A stretch of DNA of 64,000 nucleotides from Cyathus striatus (GCA_025738555.1 JAOVFP010000007.1:2046001-2110000); one strand, 5' to 3'. Counted from the stretch's first letter, positions 11,374-25,051 are shown. Notes: a model not told the origin generated them from the sequence alone. A program made the numbers and translations.

Positions 11374-12473
11374 ACTAAGCTGCAAAGTGACAAATGTAAC
11401 ATATGCAAAGAGTATGATGAGTGATAATGTGAATCAAAAGAGTAACACCCATCAAATACATGATAGATGTGCAAAGTGTGACAAATGTAAGTATGTGACA
11501 TGCGTGACGAGGGATAAAAGTGTGACAAATGTGACGTGCGTGACACACATAAAAAGAGTGACACACATGAAAAGCGTGACACACATGAAAAGCATGAAAA
11601 GCGTGACGCGTGTGACATATGTGTGACAACTGTGATGCGTGCGAACATACATGAAAGATGGGCAGATGTGATGTGTGTGAACATATGTGACAGATGTGAC
11701 ACATGCGAATATACGTAACAGATGTGATGCGTGCGAATATATGTGACAGATGTGACACATGCGAATATATGTGACAGATGTGATGCGTGCGAATATATGT
11801 GACAGATGTGACGCGTGCGAATATACGTGACAGATGTGACGCGTGTGAATATATGTAACCAATGTGACATTTGCTAATATATATGAGACCTATGATCACC
11901 TATGATCACCTGTGAAATCATTAGTAGTAATAATATGTGAATGCACACTTGAAATGACCTATGATCACCTATGATCACCTTGGAAATCATTAGTAGTAAT
12001 AATATGTGAATGCACACTTGAAATGACCTATAATCACCTATGATCACCTTGGAAATCATTAGTAGTAATAATAGGTGAATATGCACTTGAAATGACCTAT
12101 GATCACCTATGATCACCTTGAAAATCATTAGTAGTAATAATAGGTGAATACACACTTGAAAAAGCCTATGATCACCTATGATCACCACTACATTCATTAG
12201 TAACCCATAGATTCATTAGTAGTAACAATATATGAATACACACTTGAAATGGCCTATGATCACCTATGATCACCTTGGAAACTATTAGTAGTAATAGTAT
12301 ATGAATATGCACTTGAAATAACCTATGATCACCTATGATCACCACTACACTCATTAAGTAGCTCATAGATTCATTAGTAAATATATAATAGTAGAGGCAC
12401 TCATAAAAAGCCCTGGTTTTATGATTGCGGCACTCATAAATCCTGGGCTTTTTATGATCAAATTGGCTAACAC
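11374..12473 (-). repeat. Right inverted arm of the fold-back element
   Basis: Reverse complement of about 9555-10,480 plus the outer end. A stretch of over 300 bp (11,874-12,197 against 9774-10,097) translates identically in the two arms, so the arms are either young or kept alike by gene conversion. Confidence 0.82.
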
Positions 12474-14722
12474 CCCTCTGAGATGGAATAATTTATAGTA
12501 ATGCTAACCTATGATACACTATGATTCAGCAGGTTTTGTTCAATGCATATGTCACAAAAGTTGAAACTACATTGCAATATATTTAGCCTTAAGCATTGTT
12601 GCAAAATGCTTGAAAAGTGTCTGCTCAGGTATTGAAATACTACTATATGGCAATGCAAGGCATGTCTCACCATACTAATCCCTTGACTTGATACAACCTA
12701 TTATAATGTATTCTTAAGATTGTGTCTAGATTATAATGTAAGGTAATATTATGTATCATGTATTAATGTTTAACCCTCATTGTATTTGTTATCTGTCAGG
12801 TCACCAGTCACCAGTGACTAGTGACTTATAGAATGAGTCACATGAGATAAATTAAAATAAAACCAAGAAGTGCTGATATTGTCACTTCAAATTTGTGACA
12901 TGGCTTGAAGGAGAAATACCTATAGGCTAAGTGTATAAAGAATCCAGACCTTTCTCGAAGAGGCTGTGTTTGGGTCTAGGTCTCACAAAGGTCTTTGTCC
13001 AGACTATGGAACAAGATCCGGTGGATGCTGACTAACCATATGTTCAAAACACATAAAAAGACAACACTCTTGCTAGGTATCACATAACTTAAGAACTAAG
13101 TAGCATTAAGTTGTAAGTGGATAACCACAGAGGTAAGTAACTACCAGTAAGTGATGTTATCTTATCTATGTTATGTTAACAGTGGGTAGCTGGCTAGTGA
13201 TATCTAAGTGACATGGTATGTAGTATTACTTATGGATAGACAACATACAAAGCATGTGTACTAGAATGGAAATATTACTTTACTTTTCTGGAGTTTTAGT
13301 TGATAAACATAGCTATTCTTTGCATACTCAATTAGACAAAAAATGTGTCCTTTTTTTTATTACCAAAATGGGATACCAGCTGAAAATCAATTGCATGGTT
13401 ATCAACTTCATCTTAATAGTCCATGTGAACCTCAAAATATATTGTAAAACTTTCAGCCAAGCTTTATAATGCTGTGAAGGCTTTTGTCCTTAATTATATG
13501 CCTTGTAAAGTAGGCCATGCATTAAGGAGTTATAATGCACTTCAATGCCTTGCAAGTAAAAGTTAGGTTTCGTGACATAATACTGTTATAGCATAACTGT
13601 GGTTTTTATACTCATTGTTCATACTCATCTTAACTTTCATTATGTGAGTGTAGCTAAGAGCAACACAATTGAAGATCTTCTAGTGAATTTATTCACAACA
13701 AGCCTTAGACATGCAGGAAAAGGTATATATTAACATGAACACAACTACCCTAATGACAGCCTGAGTATTAGAGAGAAGCCCACACACTCAAAGCCTTCAT
13801 GTTAGCCACTTATTTTTTTTATACAAAAAATCCTGTATTTTATGTCAGTTACAGTAAGCCAGTAAGCCATATGTCACAACAATGTAGCGTCTACCATATA
13901 GTATGGTAATGTTCTAAGTAATGTATGAAGTACTGCGAGCACAAAGTGAGTGAAAAGGAGGCCATATAGTGTTGATCTTGAGGGGTAGGGCACTAGGAGG
14001 TGTTTTGCTGGAGACATCATAGTCAGTGTGTGTGCACCATCTTTAAATTTTGAGTGGCTAGATGCTAAAGCGACAAGACGTTGCGGGGCATTATATGTGA
14101 AGTGAATGCCTTCATGAAAAGTTCAGCTGTTTATTACAGTTTGGCTATTGTCATGTAGCCTGACACTACCTTTTCGTCCTACACTCACTGGGTAATTGAT
14201 TGTGAATCAGCAGAGTAATGCAATGGATCATGGACAAAAGTTGCACAAAAGGATATAGAATCGACAACCATTTTATAGTTTCCAGGTTTGTTTTTGCATC
14301 TGATGTTGTTCTACCTTCACTGTTTAATGAATTATGTGTTATTTAACTTATATTTCAACAGAAGTTGATATTACCAGTAGCTTAATTTTAATAACTCCAG
14401 CTTATCACTAAGTTTTTAATGCATCCCATATCATGCTACATTGTCAATTAGCTATGTTTAACACTGGCACACCCTGCACTGTTCAAATGATACCAGCTAT
14501 TAGTATATTCTTACATCATACAGTATATAGCAGTTTACCCTGTAATATTCAAGAGAGAAACTGTCATACATTATTCTCGAAACCCATTACTTTACATTTT
14601 AAATCTGTAGTATAAAGTCAAACTAATGAAATGAAAGATTTGATTTTGGTAATGGATTTAGAATGTAATGCCTGTAAGGGTGTAACCGAGCAATCAGATC
14701 CAATAACTGAAATGCCAGGTGC
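12474..14722. other. Unassigned AT-rich DNA
   Basis: No gene, RNA or element ends can be supported. A short poly-T/poly-A region lies near 13,815. Confidence 0.3.
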
Positions 14723-16819
14723 TGATTGTCTAGGGCTGCCAACCATTACCATACATTACAGTTATATGGTGCCTATAATACAGTGACAGGTACCATACCA
14801 ATATCAGCCTTAGAGATAAAGCTGATGGTATGGTACACAGGATGGTTGCATGCCATAGTATACCATATTCTAATGGCCATATACAGCTGACTTACAGTCG
14901 ATATATTTCAGCTGGTTATGTAAGCCCATGTGGATGACTGTGGACACAGTTAGGATATGGTTATCATGTCCTATTGTAGCCTTACCATATGAAAGGCTCT
15001 TCCAAGACATCACTAAATTCCAATATTTCAATTTCTGGTGACTGGATATCATCAACTGACTTGTTTCAAGTGGTCTTATCTTTGGAAAACTTGGCAGCTT
15101 GTTTATTTATAGTGCATACATGCTCCATTGAGCAACATTTGAGTAACACAAAGCACTGCTGTGATAAAAGACATTTGAAATTCCAAGATTTTATCCACTT
15201 GTGAGCCCTTTAGCAATGTGTGTTTACTCATATCTTTCGTTTCATCTCCTGCTGCACTTTCATTCTATGATATTACTGGTTGGGTGCTTATCAGGACACA
15301 GTTATCTGTGTTCTGACAAAGTTATTGGTATCGTGAAAAGTATTAGACTGCAAAAGTTATATAAATAGCACTATGGATACTGCACCATAACAGTTATACT
15401 TTGAACCCCCATTGTTTTACATCATGTCTGATGACGATCTGGCTCAAGATACCACTCAGGCTCTTCTGAATGCTCCAGCTCCCAGTCAAGGTATGTCTTA
15501 ATAGGTTATGAGTAATGATGTTAAACTAAAGTAACATTGTAGGGCAACTTGGATGTGGGCACCATCAGTGAAACAATGCACACATGCAAGAGTACATTGA
15601 TGCAGAGAAGTTTGATGAGTTCAGTAAGCCAACACTTCTGAACACATCTTCTGTGAAGAAAAGTAAAGGAAAGGCTTCACACTCTGACCAACCTATTGTT
15701 ACTGTGGATTCCACTGAGCTCGAAGCCACCTACAATGTTCCTGAGCTATTATCTGATTCGGATTATGAGGATTATGATGATGATGGTGAGGATGAGAATG
15801 ACAGTGGTGGAGAGGAGGACAAAACATTAGAGGTGTCACATAGAATCAGTAATAAGGAGGTATGTATAATTCACTTAAATTGCTCTCATATTCTGACATA
15901 TTTCATCTTCAAATAGCTTGCTGATGTGCTACCATCGAAATTAGTGTCTCAGAAATCAAAGTGCAAACACACTCAGTCAGCTGTAAACCCCCAAACTCAC
16001 TACCTGCCTTGTCCAGCTCCAAAAAAGAGTTGCAACACTGTTACAGTTACTGGTATGAGTTCTGGCGATAGTACTACTGTGTCTCCACTTGCACCTATTC
16101 AAACTGTAAGTGTCAAACTTTAAAAGCATTTGCTAGCATTTACAATACTATTTTAGCATGAAAAGACTAATCCAATTTATTTGTTCTATGAAGAAGTTAC
16201 CTATGGAATAAATGGTGAGAAGGAAGATGGTACTCGCTATTACCAGTGCTATCATGGTAGTCACTCTATTCTTAAGATAACTCCAAAGATGAGACACAGT
16301 CTTAATGGTATGTTTCAACTTTATATGTTCTATAAATTTATCTCAACTATGTTTTACTTAGGACTGACTGGGCATTTGAAAAAGTTTCCTTCAATGTACT
16401 GGCTATATAACATTCTATATAATTGATCTGGTCATCCCACATTGGAGGAAAAGCTGTTAGCTTCTGGGGAGGTAACCATGGACTCTGTGAGCAGCAACAA
16501 CTATCTTATGAAGCTTGAGAAAACATCACAAAATATTGTGCGTGCATTTGAACAGCAAGCTTTGAAAGCAAGGGTATGTCTGATTCACTAGTTCATTTTT
16601 ACTATGATGTGGTATTAAATGAATTTTAGGGGGAGTGGCAACAGGAGACCTTCATGGAGTTGCTAGTCAAATGGGTAGTTTCCTGTCATCAGCCATTTGA
16701 TGAGGTGGAGAAGCCCGAATTTCATGAACTTCTCAATTATACACATTTTTGAGGAACTTCGACCTTTAAAATTCCAGGATGTACCACTATTTGAACCTGA
16801 GTTATGAAGATGGGCGATG

Positions 16820-18150
16820 TCAGGCCTGATTATTGATTATATATAATGCATGCAAATGCACTGTATACCACAATAAAAGGAATTACACAGTTATGTCACA
16901 TGACCAAATACTTCACACAATCACATGATACATCACACCACTAATCAAATATACCCAATACTATACATGAACAAACAATGCTAAATCACCATTAAATACA
17001 ATACACATACCAATAATTAATTACTCACATAAACAATACACTAACAAAGGATAATATGCACTCTTTCATTGTCCTATTCACACATTGTTTGAAGACAATG
17101 AGAGACTATTTATATACAACTCCATTTTTTCACTCCTATTGTTCATCACAAATGAACTGCATTGTACTATTCACCTATTGTTTGAAGACAATGAGAAATC
17201 TATTTATATACAACTCCATTGTTTTCACTCCTATTGTTAATCACAAATGAACTACATTGTACTATTCATCTATTGTTTGAAGACAATGTGAAACTATTTA
17301 TATATGACTCCATTGTTTTCACTACCATTGTTCACACAATAGTGGATAGGTATCTATTGTTTGCTACTCCATTGTTATAAAAATGGATTCCTATTGTTCT
17401 TGCCCAGAACAATGTAGCTCTTTATTTAGAACAATATAATTCATTACACATTGTTCTAACATATGCTATTGTCCTCTGCTGACTAACCTTCAAATACCAT
17501 TGTTCCATACAGCCTCAGATCTGAAATCTACACTTGCACACTACCCATTTTGGAGAACAATGTAGGATTGTAGAGTGGGAATTGGATTACTAAGCAGGTT
17601 GGGAAAAGGTATATAAGGAGGGCAGTTTGGCAGTAGATAGATAGCTACCCACCCCCCAGTAGTCTCACCCCATTGTCAGTAGTTAGCTAGTATTATTAGC
17701 ACAGTTTTATCAGTACAGCACAGTTAGTAACAGTAACAGCAACCGTATTAGTATCAGTACAGTCCAGTCAGTATCAAAAACAGTATCAGAGTAACAGTCA
17801 CAGTCACAGTCACAGTCAAAGCAACAGTTCAGTACAGTTCAGAATCAGATACAGTCATAGGTCAAGTCTTAAGTGAGTTAAGCATTGATCTATACAATAT
17901 GCACATCAGATATAGCATTAAGTCTATAGTGTGTATTATACCCCTTCCACTATACTTGTCATTATATACAGCCTTTGCTGTACATAACCTTTCATACCAA
18001 ATTTCATACAATTCATACAGCTCTTGCTGTACTGGGCCACCTACCAAATTACCAAGAATATCCTTGCTAAATATTTCTTGACACTCAGGTGTTGTAACAC
18101 AAAAAAAGTCGATTCCTGTTAGCACCTTAGATTATCTTTATCTTAAATGA
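16820..18150. mobile_element. 1.3-kb insertion inside the hAT transposase
   Basis: The transposase reads ...MKMGD up to about 16,818 and resumes as QDTVSLVKEMFK at about 18,152, so the DNA between is foreign. It has a tandem repeat of about 94 bp (17,059-17,340), scattered ATTGTT/AACAAT motifs, a TATA-like GGTATATAAGG at 17,610 followed by CAGTA/CAGTCA-rich leader-like sequence, and a minus-strand frame of 87 codons (17,862-18,125) beginning MLTGIDFF that I do not recognise. No clear inverted ends or duplication; the class is unknown. Confidence 0.5.
17059..17340 (+). repeat. About 94-bp direct repeats, three units
   Basis: ATTGTTTGAAGACAATG recurs at 17,084, 17,177 and 17,272, each followed by TTTATATACAACTCC-like sequence (TATATGACTCC in the third unit). 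Non-coding. Confidence 0.7.
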
Positions 18151-18628
18151 CAGCAAGATACAGTCAGCTTGGTGAAAGAAATGTTCAAAGTACATTATAA
18201 TTTTATCCATAAATATTAACAACTAATATTGATATTATCAGAATCTTAACACCAAAGTTAGCATATCACTTGATGCTTGGACTTTGAGCAACCAGATAGC
18301 TTTTCTAGCAATCATTGCACATTATGTTACAAATGATGGACAATCTGGTATATGACTCTAATAACTTCAACATGTGGTCATTTGCTGATTAAATATTAGA
18401 GAAACTGTTAATCAATTTCCAGAGCTTATGGGACAACACACAGGTGAAAATATGGCAAGCATTGTTTGGAACACTCTCAACACTTATGGCTTAAATAACA
18501 GTGAGAAGGTATGTTGATAATAATTAAAGATTTTCAGACTCTCATATAAGTTTTATCTCACAAATAGATATTGGTGTTTGTCATGGATAACACTATGAAT
18601 AATGACACCATGATTGTGTCTTTCAAGT

Positions 18629-18690
18629 GTCAGAAGTAACAAGGAATAGAGGGGGTGATTGAGAGGAATGAGAGTGATAATGAATCTCGC
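18629..18690 (+). mobile_element. Truncated LTR fragment
   Basis: TGTCAGAAGTAACAAGG and the following AGGGGGTGATTGAGAG match the first 60 bp of the solo LTR at 59,380. It lies inside the hAT transposase, between two recognisable coding segments, and lacks the LTR 3' end. Confidence 0.55.
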
Positions 18691-20467
18691 TACACATCGT
18701 GATTTTGAGCCTTTGAACTATCTTATGAAGACTGGGAAGCTATCACATTAGTCACTAAGTGGCTGAAGAAATTTTGCTCAGCAACCACACAAATGTTGAT
18801 CACAAAGCAGCCCATGGTTTCTCAAACAGCAGCTATTTTCCATGGACTTCAAAGCAAGCTGAAGGATACTCTATAGGAGCTTCCTGATGATGCTCCAGCA
18901 AACCTCAAGAATGGCCTAGTCGAAGTGCATCAAAAACTTAGTGAATATTATGAAAAATTTGACCAATCTCTGTTATATACCTGGGCTGCTCATATGTGCT
19001 TATCTTATTTCGATAATCACTCACTTATTTGTATTATTTTACAGTTCTAGATCCTCATATTTCATATGTTGGTCTTGAGTTTGATTATAATGATGATCCC
19101 ACCCTTTTGGCATATTTCATCAAAGCAAAGCAGTCCCTCCAAAGCTATTACCGCAACAATTATTTTAAAGAAGAGGATTTAGCTTCTAATTCTCTTCCCA
19201 GAGGATGATCTTCAGCAGCCAAATCTTCAAGTATTGCCACCTCTGATGTAGAGAGCTTCACAACATGCTTTTATTGAAAGCCACAAGCTAGAGTTAATGA
19301 GCTCAAGCAGTATTTTGTGCTCCCACAGGAGGACTTCGGTACCTGTAATCCAGTTCAGTGGTGGCATAGTCGTCGTTTTCAGTTTCCTTTCTTGTCTCGC
19401 CTAGCTCTTGACATTCTAGGGATTCCAGGTATAGTTTAACTACTCAGTTTATTTGTTTACAATATTCATGTGCTTTAGGTTCAGCTGTTGCTGTCAAGCA
19501 CATTTTTTCTGGCAGGCGAGATACTATTTCACTTAGACATTCCAGTCTGAAGTCCGATACTATTAGATGCCTAATGTTGGTAAAACAGCGCCTTTGCCTT
19601 CTTCATGCTGAGATTATTGAACTAGACTAACATGTACTTTCAACTACCATGTCAATATGCACTCATTACTGACTGTATTGTTGAATATATTGCTTAAACA
19701 AATCTGCTTTTGTGCAGGATCTACTACTATTTAATTAAATGACAAAAATGCGAATGAATAAGCAGCTTAGAAACTAAATCTGCATAGCCATATACTGTAA
19801 TACAGCCATCCATAATGCTATACCATATGAAGTTCCAAGTGTTGAAAAAGTCGCCACCACCATAATTTGGTTGTGCCATGGCTGTATCCACACTGCATAG
19901 TTAGAATTGCTGTTTTTTCTTGATTATGTTGTATAAAATGTGTACTATATTATATTCTATACATTTTGGTGCATTTATGTGCAAGATGTATTCTGTATTT
20001 TTGCTATGTTTTATCATTTGAAGAAAATTTCCCACGCCCCCCCATGCACTGTTCAGCTTTCCGAAAGCATACCAAATCTACTGAATAAATATTGATTCAA
20101 ATTTTTTTAAGCTATAGTTAGAGTAGTTTATGTTAGGTCTCCTTTGTATTATCCAGCTCCTCCACTCATTGCTACTCACCATTGAGCTCAACACAATTTC
20201 TTCATTATGCATTATCTAGATAATCTTGCATGCTATGTATTCTCATGAAGATTTTGGGTTATAAGACAGAATTAATTGTGTACAAGTAAAGCTGCAATTA
20301 AGTGAGAGATAAAAGTTATATGACAATTCAATGTAATGAGTTGAATGATATATGAGCTTATTTAATTTTCGATATAGCAAATATGATCTCTTATGTGCCC
20401 AGTGTACTTTGTATTATTATGTATTTCAAGATAGAGTGCATTTTATAACAAAGAGATGCAATATCAC

Positions 20468-23400
20468 TCCTGTCAGCCAACTTTTTTGCAGTTGGCAAAT
20501 TCCATACAAAACTGACCTCAATAACTATAAATATTGACAAAACATTTTCCCAACTGCAAAACTATAGCTATTGTCTAGCGCAAAATTTGAGCAAAATGTT
20601 GAATTTTGTACCTACTTTGCATTAATAAAAATGTATCCTTTTGTTCTAATTTTAGTCACATCAAAAAAGATGTCAAATGCAATATTGTGATCATCTTTTG
20701 ACATCTGTCTATACTTATTATTTAGTGTAATCACAAAACTGGTGCAATACTTATTGTTTTACCTAATTTTTACTTGCATGAATATATTAAATTTTTCTAA
20801 AAGATTTTGACCAACACAAAACCTAAATAAAATTCAAGGTTTTTACTCATGAAAAATTTAGTGTGCACTGGTGAGGAGCCAAGCGTCCATTAGCATCTGA
20901 AGTCAGTGTGTCAGCATCCATCAGACTTCAGTACATATGTATAGACCTATGGCATGTTCTTTACATGAATTCTATCACATGTCCCATTGCTCACAGTTCT
21001 TTGAACTTTTGTCGCAATTGAAATTTGATATTCATACTTACATCACCATAGAACTGACAAACTATAGAGTAAATCAGTTCCTCATGTGCAATCAACCTTG
21101 CAGTCAAGTCCTCTACCAAATTCAACACCCATTCAATTCACCAATACACACATATGGGCAATACATTCTCAAGAGCAAAATTAGTGGCATGTGGATCACA
21201 TTATGCTGTTTAGTACTATAAGTATAATGCTCAGTGTTGACTTGGTGCGTCAACTATATGCTATTATTGCTATTATTATTGCAAATCAATAGAAAGCATT
21301 GTCAAGTAAATAAGACAACAAACATAATAATGCCACTGTGATGATTTGGCTTACATTAGTAAGATAAACTTAAATACTTATTAATACTATGGCGATACTG
21401 ATCAACAATGTATTGTAACTCGAAAGCCATACCTATTATTATCATGAATGAAATGTGCATGCATGTGTTTTCTTGTTGTTATGTACCTAACTTTGAAACT
21501 AAGTTGATGTGATCATCATTATTAGTGCTTGAATACATAAGGAGAAAGTATACAATTAAGTAGACAATAGAGGACTAAACTTGACAATCAGCATCATGAA
21601 ATTGGAGGTTAGCATTATGGTACTAGATGACTTGAATGCCAAAAGTAATATGACATACAGGCTGGCAGTGCCAATGGTAATGATGATGCTGACTTGACAC
21701 TGTGGGTCATGAAATTGCATATCAATTTCATGGGCAGCTGACACCAGCACTAGAGACTCTAGACATGGTATGTAGTTGTCATGTTTCAATGGAAGAAAAC
21801 AGGGATTGAAGCTATGCATCCCTCATTCCTCCTGCACCAGGTGTGCTTCACCAACCCCTCTAGTTTTGCACTAACAGTCACTCTTCCTCTCGCACCAGTG
21901 CTTATTAGTACTATAGTAGTTCCTGTTCTGAGTCTTTGCATTACCCACCCATCCTGTACCACAGCACTTAGACATATCTTCTCAGTTTCCATTCCTTTTC
22001 TCACTTACAACTATACTTTACTTAATTGTTGATAGACTGTCTCATGTCTGTCTAGTTTCTGTTTCCCTTTCACACTTATGTCCTTTTCTTTTGGCATCTG
22101 CTCTCTGTATGCAATGTGATCATTTTCCTGCAGTGTCAAGGTGTGCCATGTCATCAGGTGACACCTCCCCACAGGCTGCTCCTATTTTGTCATTATGCAA
22201 GAGACCTCAATTGGGCTTGTAACAAAAAATTATATTATTACACTATCAACATACAATTTAGCCATACTAATATAATAATCTACCTATACTACTATAAATA
22301 AATGGCCTGGTGGTGATGAATGACATGGCAACCATGCTGTGAAAGTGGTACAAGGGAAGAATAACAGTGGCAGTAGCAGTTGACGAAATGGCAATGGTGC
22401 CACTGAGAATGAAATGGAGGGAGGCAGCAATGGGCAAGTCATCCAGATGACAACATTGCTGCTGGCGTAGAAGGGGGAGGAGGGGGTGGTCATGATCATG
22501 AAGACATCCAGACGACTCTGAGGGAGGAGGTGGTGGTGGATGGCATGGCATTGTTGTTGTCGCAACACAGGGAGGAGGTGGTGGAAGGCATGGTGTTGTT
22601 GCTGTCATTGTGACGCAGGGCCATTCTTGCCAGCATCATCGTCAAGAAGAAGGGGAGATGGGGGATTGAAGGGAATGGATGATGAGTCGATTGTTGATGT
22701 GTCATCGACAATGGCAGTATTGGTGGTGGCCAATGGGTGACAAGTAGGAGGGGAAAGGTGGCAGCACTGTTGCACTAGGACGAAAGGGAGAAGGGGAAAA
22801 AGAGGTGGCGGCACATGAAGATACTGGCAATAATGAGAAAGGGACATGGTGTGTGGTGCCCATGGTACTATGCCACTGGTGTTGAGGCAGGGGACTTGAG
22901 GATGATGCTGTGGGATGGAATGCAGTGGTGGGAGACAGTGGGGTGGGAGACGTTGCAGTGAACGTGGCGAGGCAGATCCTATGTGGCTAGGTGGGAAGAG
23001 GAGCTGTCGTTGGCAAGACGACATACTGGAGGAGGCTCTGGGGACATGAGCTAGCAGGGGTCATTCAGGAGAGCTGAGGGAGGGGAGTCACCTGACATCG
23101 AAGTATGCGTTGAGACCATGGTGACCACAATGACCTGCAGGGACTTGAAGTGGGGGAAGTTGAGAGAAGGAGTGCAGAGATGGGCAGTGTGGTGTCAATG
23201 ATGCCGATTAGTACTCAGGTAGTAATCAAGACTACAATAATAATGAAATGATGCACTTGAATACATTGTATAATCTGATCATGATTCATTGCTTCTTATT
23301 GAGAGATCCTCAATGTATCAAATTCCATACTACCAATATGACATACCAAGTGTGGATGGTTGTGTTAATGTAAGTACATATATAATATTTCAATCACAAC

Positions 23401-23915
23401 AAAAGAACTGTGAGCATGATAAGATATATGTAAAGAACATGCCATACATATGTACTGATGGATGCTGACATGCACTGATGTCAGATGCTAATGGATGCTA
23501 GCTGGCAGGTGTTGAGCAGGCACTAAGTTTTGCTGGAGCAAAAACTTCAGATTCTAGCAAAGTTTTCCCATGGTCAAAATCTTTTGGGAAAACTAAACAT
23601 TTTCTTCTAAGCAAAACTTAAATAAAATGTCGGCTTTTGCACCAGTTTTGCAGTCAAGTGAAATGATAAATTTTGCGTGAGGGCAAAACACATTCACAAT
23701 GTTACATATGACACTTAATTTGATGCAGCTAAAATTAGAACAAAAAGAATCATTTGTATTCATACAAAATATGTACAAAATGTAATATTTGTCTACAATT
23801 TTGCACTAGCCAATAGTGAACATTTTGCGACAGCCAAAATGTTCAGTTAATATTTAAAGTTATTGAGGTCAAATTTGAATGGATTTTGCAAACAGCAAAA
23901 AAGTCAGCAGCCAGG
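20468..23915. mobile_element. Older nested inverted-repeat element inside A
   Basis: Diverged inverted arms run from about 20,468-20,950 and 23,430-23,915. Both include ACCTCAATAACT.TAAATATT, TTTTGTTCTAATTTTAG and CATCTG...CATCAGA-like blocks in mirror order. The divergence is much higher than in the outer repeats. The interior (20,951-22,266) has no recognised gene. Confidence 0.5.
22290..23230 (-). repeat. GC-rich minisatellite related to 32.7-34.15 kb
   Basis: GGTGGTGG/GGCATGGC-rich DNA. Its reverse complement contains TGTGTTGCGACAACAACAA and CCATGCCATCCACC, close to the units at 32.7-34.15 kb. Long proline/histidine-rich frames on both strands result from the repeat composition. Confidence 0.6.
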
Positions 23916-24682
23916 AGTATATATTTGAATCAACATTTATTTGGTAGATTTGGTTTGTTTTCGGAAAGCTGAACAGTGCATGGGGGAGCATGGGAAATTT
24001 TCTTCAAATGATAAAACATAGCAAAAACACAGAATACATCTCGCATAAAGGGGCCAAAATGTATAGAATATAATATAGTACACATTTTATATAATATAAA
24101 CAAGAAAAAACAGCAATTCCAACTATGCAGTGTGGATCTGGCCATGGCACAACTGAATTATGGTGGCGGCGACTTTTTCAACACTTGGAACTATCATGCT
24201 TCATAGTTCCAAGTGTTGAAAAAGTTGCCGCCACTGTAAATCAGTTGCCGTCACCATAAATTGATTGTGCCGCATCTACAACAGTGCCATATCTAAACTG
24301 GATCATTGTAATTGCTTGATATTTCTACTCTTTTGATGTAGTAATAAATATAATATGTGTTACATAGCATGTAGTACCTTTAGATACCGCTATTCACACT
24401 ATTTTTTATCTTTTCTCTATGTTGTTATCATCTGAAACTTAATTCACATGCTCTTCTCTGCACTCTTCTGCCTTCCGAAAAGGTACTGAGAGTGCCGAAT
24501 AAATGTTTCAGTTATGTAGCCCTTTAAATTTCTTGAGTACAGAATACAGTACACCCTCTCGATGTATATGCACTGTAGCTACAGAGATGTTTAAGTTGTA
24601 AGTCTAGTAGTTTATTATGCTTATTGCGTGAATATAATACTTTTATGTACACTCACTCTCAATTAGTCTTCATGATTCTTTC

Positions 24683-25051
24683 CTATAAATTGAGAGTGAA
24701 CTTGAGTGTGATAAGCATGAGCATGAACATGAATATTGTAGAGCTGGCAAGTGTTATTTTCATTATGTAATCAGCTGATGCATGTTTGTTCGTGTTCGCA
24801 TGTGTGCTCTCTCTCTCATTTTCCCTCCAATGCTGGCACTCTTGCATCGCCCTCAATGCCGCTATTACACAGCAGGACTCAAAATCATTGGTATCCCGTG
24901 CTACCAACTCCCGCTGAATGTCACAAAATAGTTTACTGAAGGCCATCATCACCCTATGTCTCCCTCCCCCAAATTTTACTTTACAGTTTTCTTTCAATTC
25001 ATTGGTCTGCTCATATTGTTGCATATATATCCATAGACTCAAATAGGTCAT
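24683..25051 (-). other. Unidentified 122-codon frame inside element B
   Basis: Open on the minus strand, with a middle stretch (LFCDIQRELVARDTNDFESC) of protein-like composition. Part of the DNA (24,760-24,910) resembles the reverse complement of 29,400-29,560 within the LTR in the BTB gene, so this is more likely repeat-derived than a gene. Confidence 0.2.

Larger units (their letters stand above)
8262..12473. mobile_element. Composite fold-back element built from inverted repeat arrays
   Basis: Outer inverted ends of about 70 bp (8262-8335 and 12,402-12,473) begin GTGTCAGCCAATT / GTGTTAGCCAATT on their respective strands and contain AAAAAGCCCAGG. Inside, four repeat blocks are arranged largely as mirror images around a unique core at about 10,481-11,373: CTCACTG-type repeats, a TGTCACACTTTTCC palindrome (8710-9231), a 69-bp array (9629-10,080) and a 28-bp array (10,090-10,480), the last two mirrored at 11,880-12,415 and 11,374-11,870. 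There is no transposase gene, so it would be non-autonomous. No convincing target duplication was found; GAGATG occurs near both flanks but is not at the exact ends. Confidence 0.6.
15424..19629 (+). pseudogene. hAT transposase, multi-exon, disrupted
   Basis: ATG 15,424 begins MSDDDLAQDTTQALL; exon 1 ends at 15,490 and a 52-nt intron follows. Later exons encode an acidic linker (SDSDYEDYDDDG), a BED-like zinc-finger segment (YYQCYHGSH), a segment typical of this fungal hAT group (QNIVRAFEQQALKAR, QPFDEVEKPEFHELL), the first catalytic region KVSISLDAW (about 18,255), MDNTMNND (about 18,578), and the C-terminal dimerisation region (NPVQWWHSRRFQFPFLSRLA, PGSAVAVKHIFSGRRD). It is dead: TGA at 15,569 replaces an expected Arg, further stops follow at about 16,424, 18,877 and 19,206, a fragment of an LTR (18,629-18,690) sits inside, and 16,820-18,150 is a foreign insertion. 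hAT transposases cut and paste elements with 8-bp duplications, matching the flanks. Confidence 0.86.
19831..24192. mobile_element. Inverted-repeat element A (AGTTCCAAGTGTTG ends)
   Basis: The left end AGTTCCAAGTGTTGAAAAAG (19,831) and right end CTTTTTCAACACTTGGAACT (to 24,192) belong to inverted repeats of about 265-270 bp (19,831-20,101 and 23,929-24,192). These share GTGCCATGGC, CATTTGAAGAAAAT and CTTTCCGAAA in mirror image. It lies near the 3' end of the hAT element; TA at 19,826-19,827 precedes TGAAGTTCC. No transposase was recognised inside, so it is likely non-autonomous. Element B (24,205-42,096) has the same ends and faces it across a 12-bp gap. Confidence 0.66.

Noticed and set aside
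8262..12473. Target duplication GAGATG for the fold-back element
   Set aside because: GAGATG lies 5-7 bp outside the ends on both sides but not at equal distance, and the bases between differ, so it is not convincing.
22267..23024. Proline-rich protein genes on the minus strand
   Set aside because: Same minisatellite family as 32.7-34.15 kb in reverse; frames overlap and change with the repeat.
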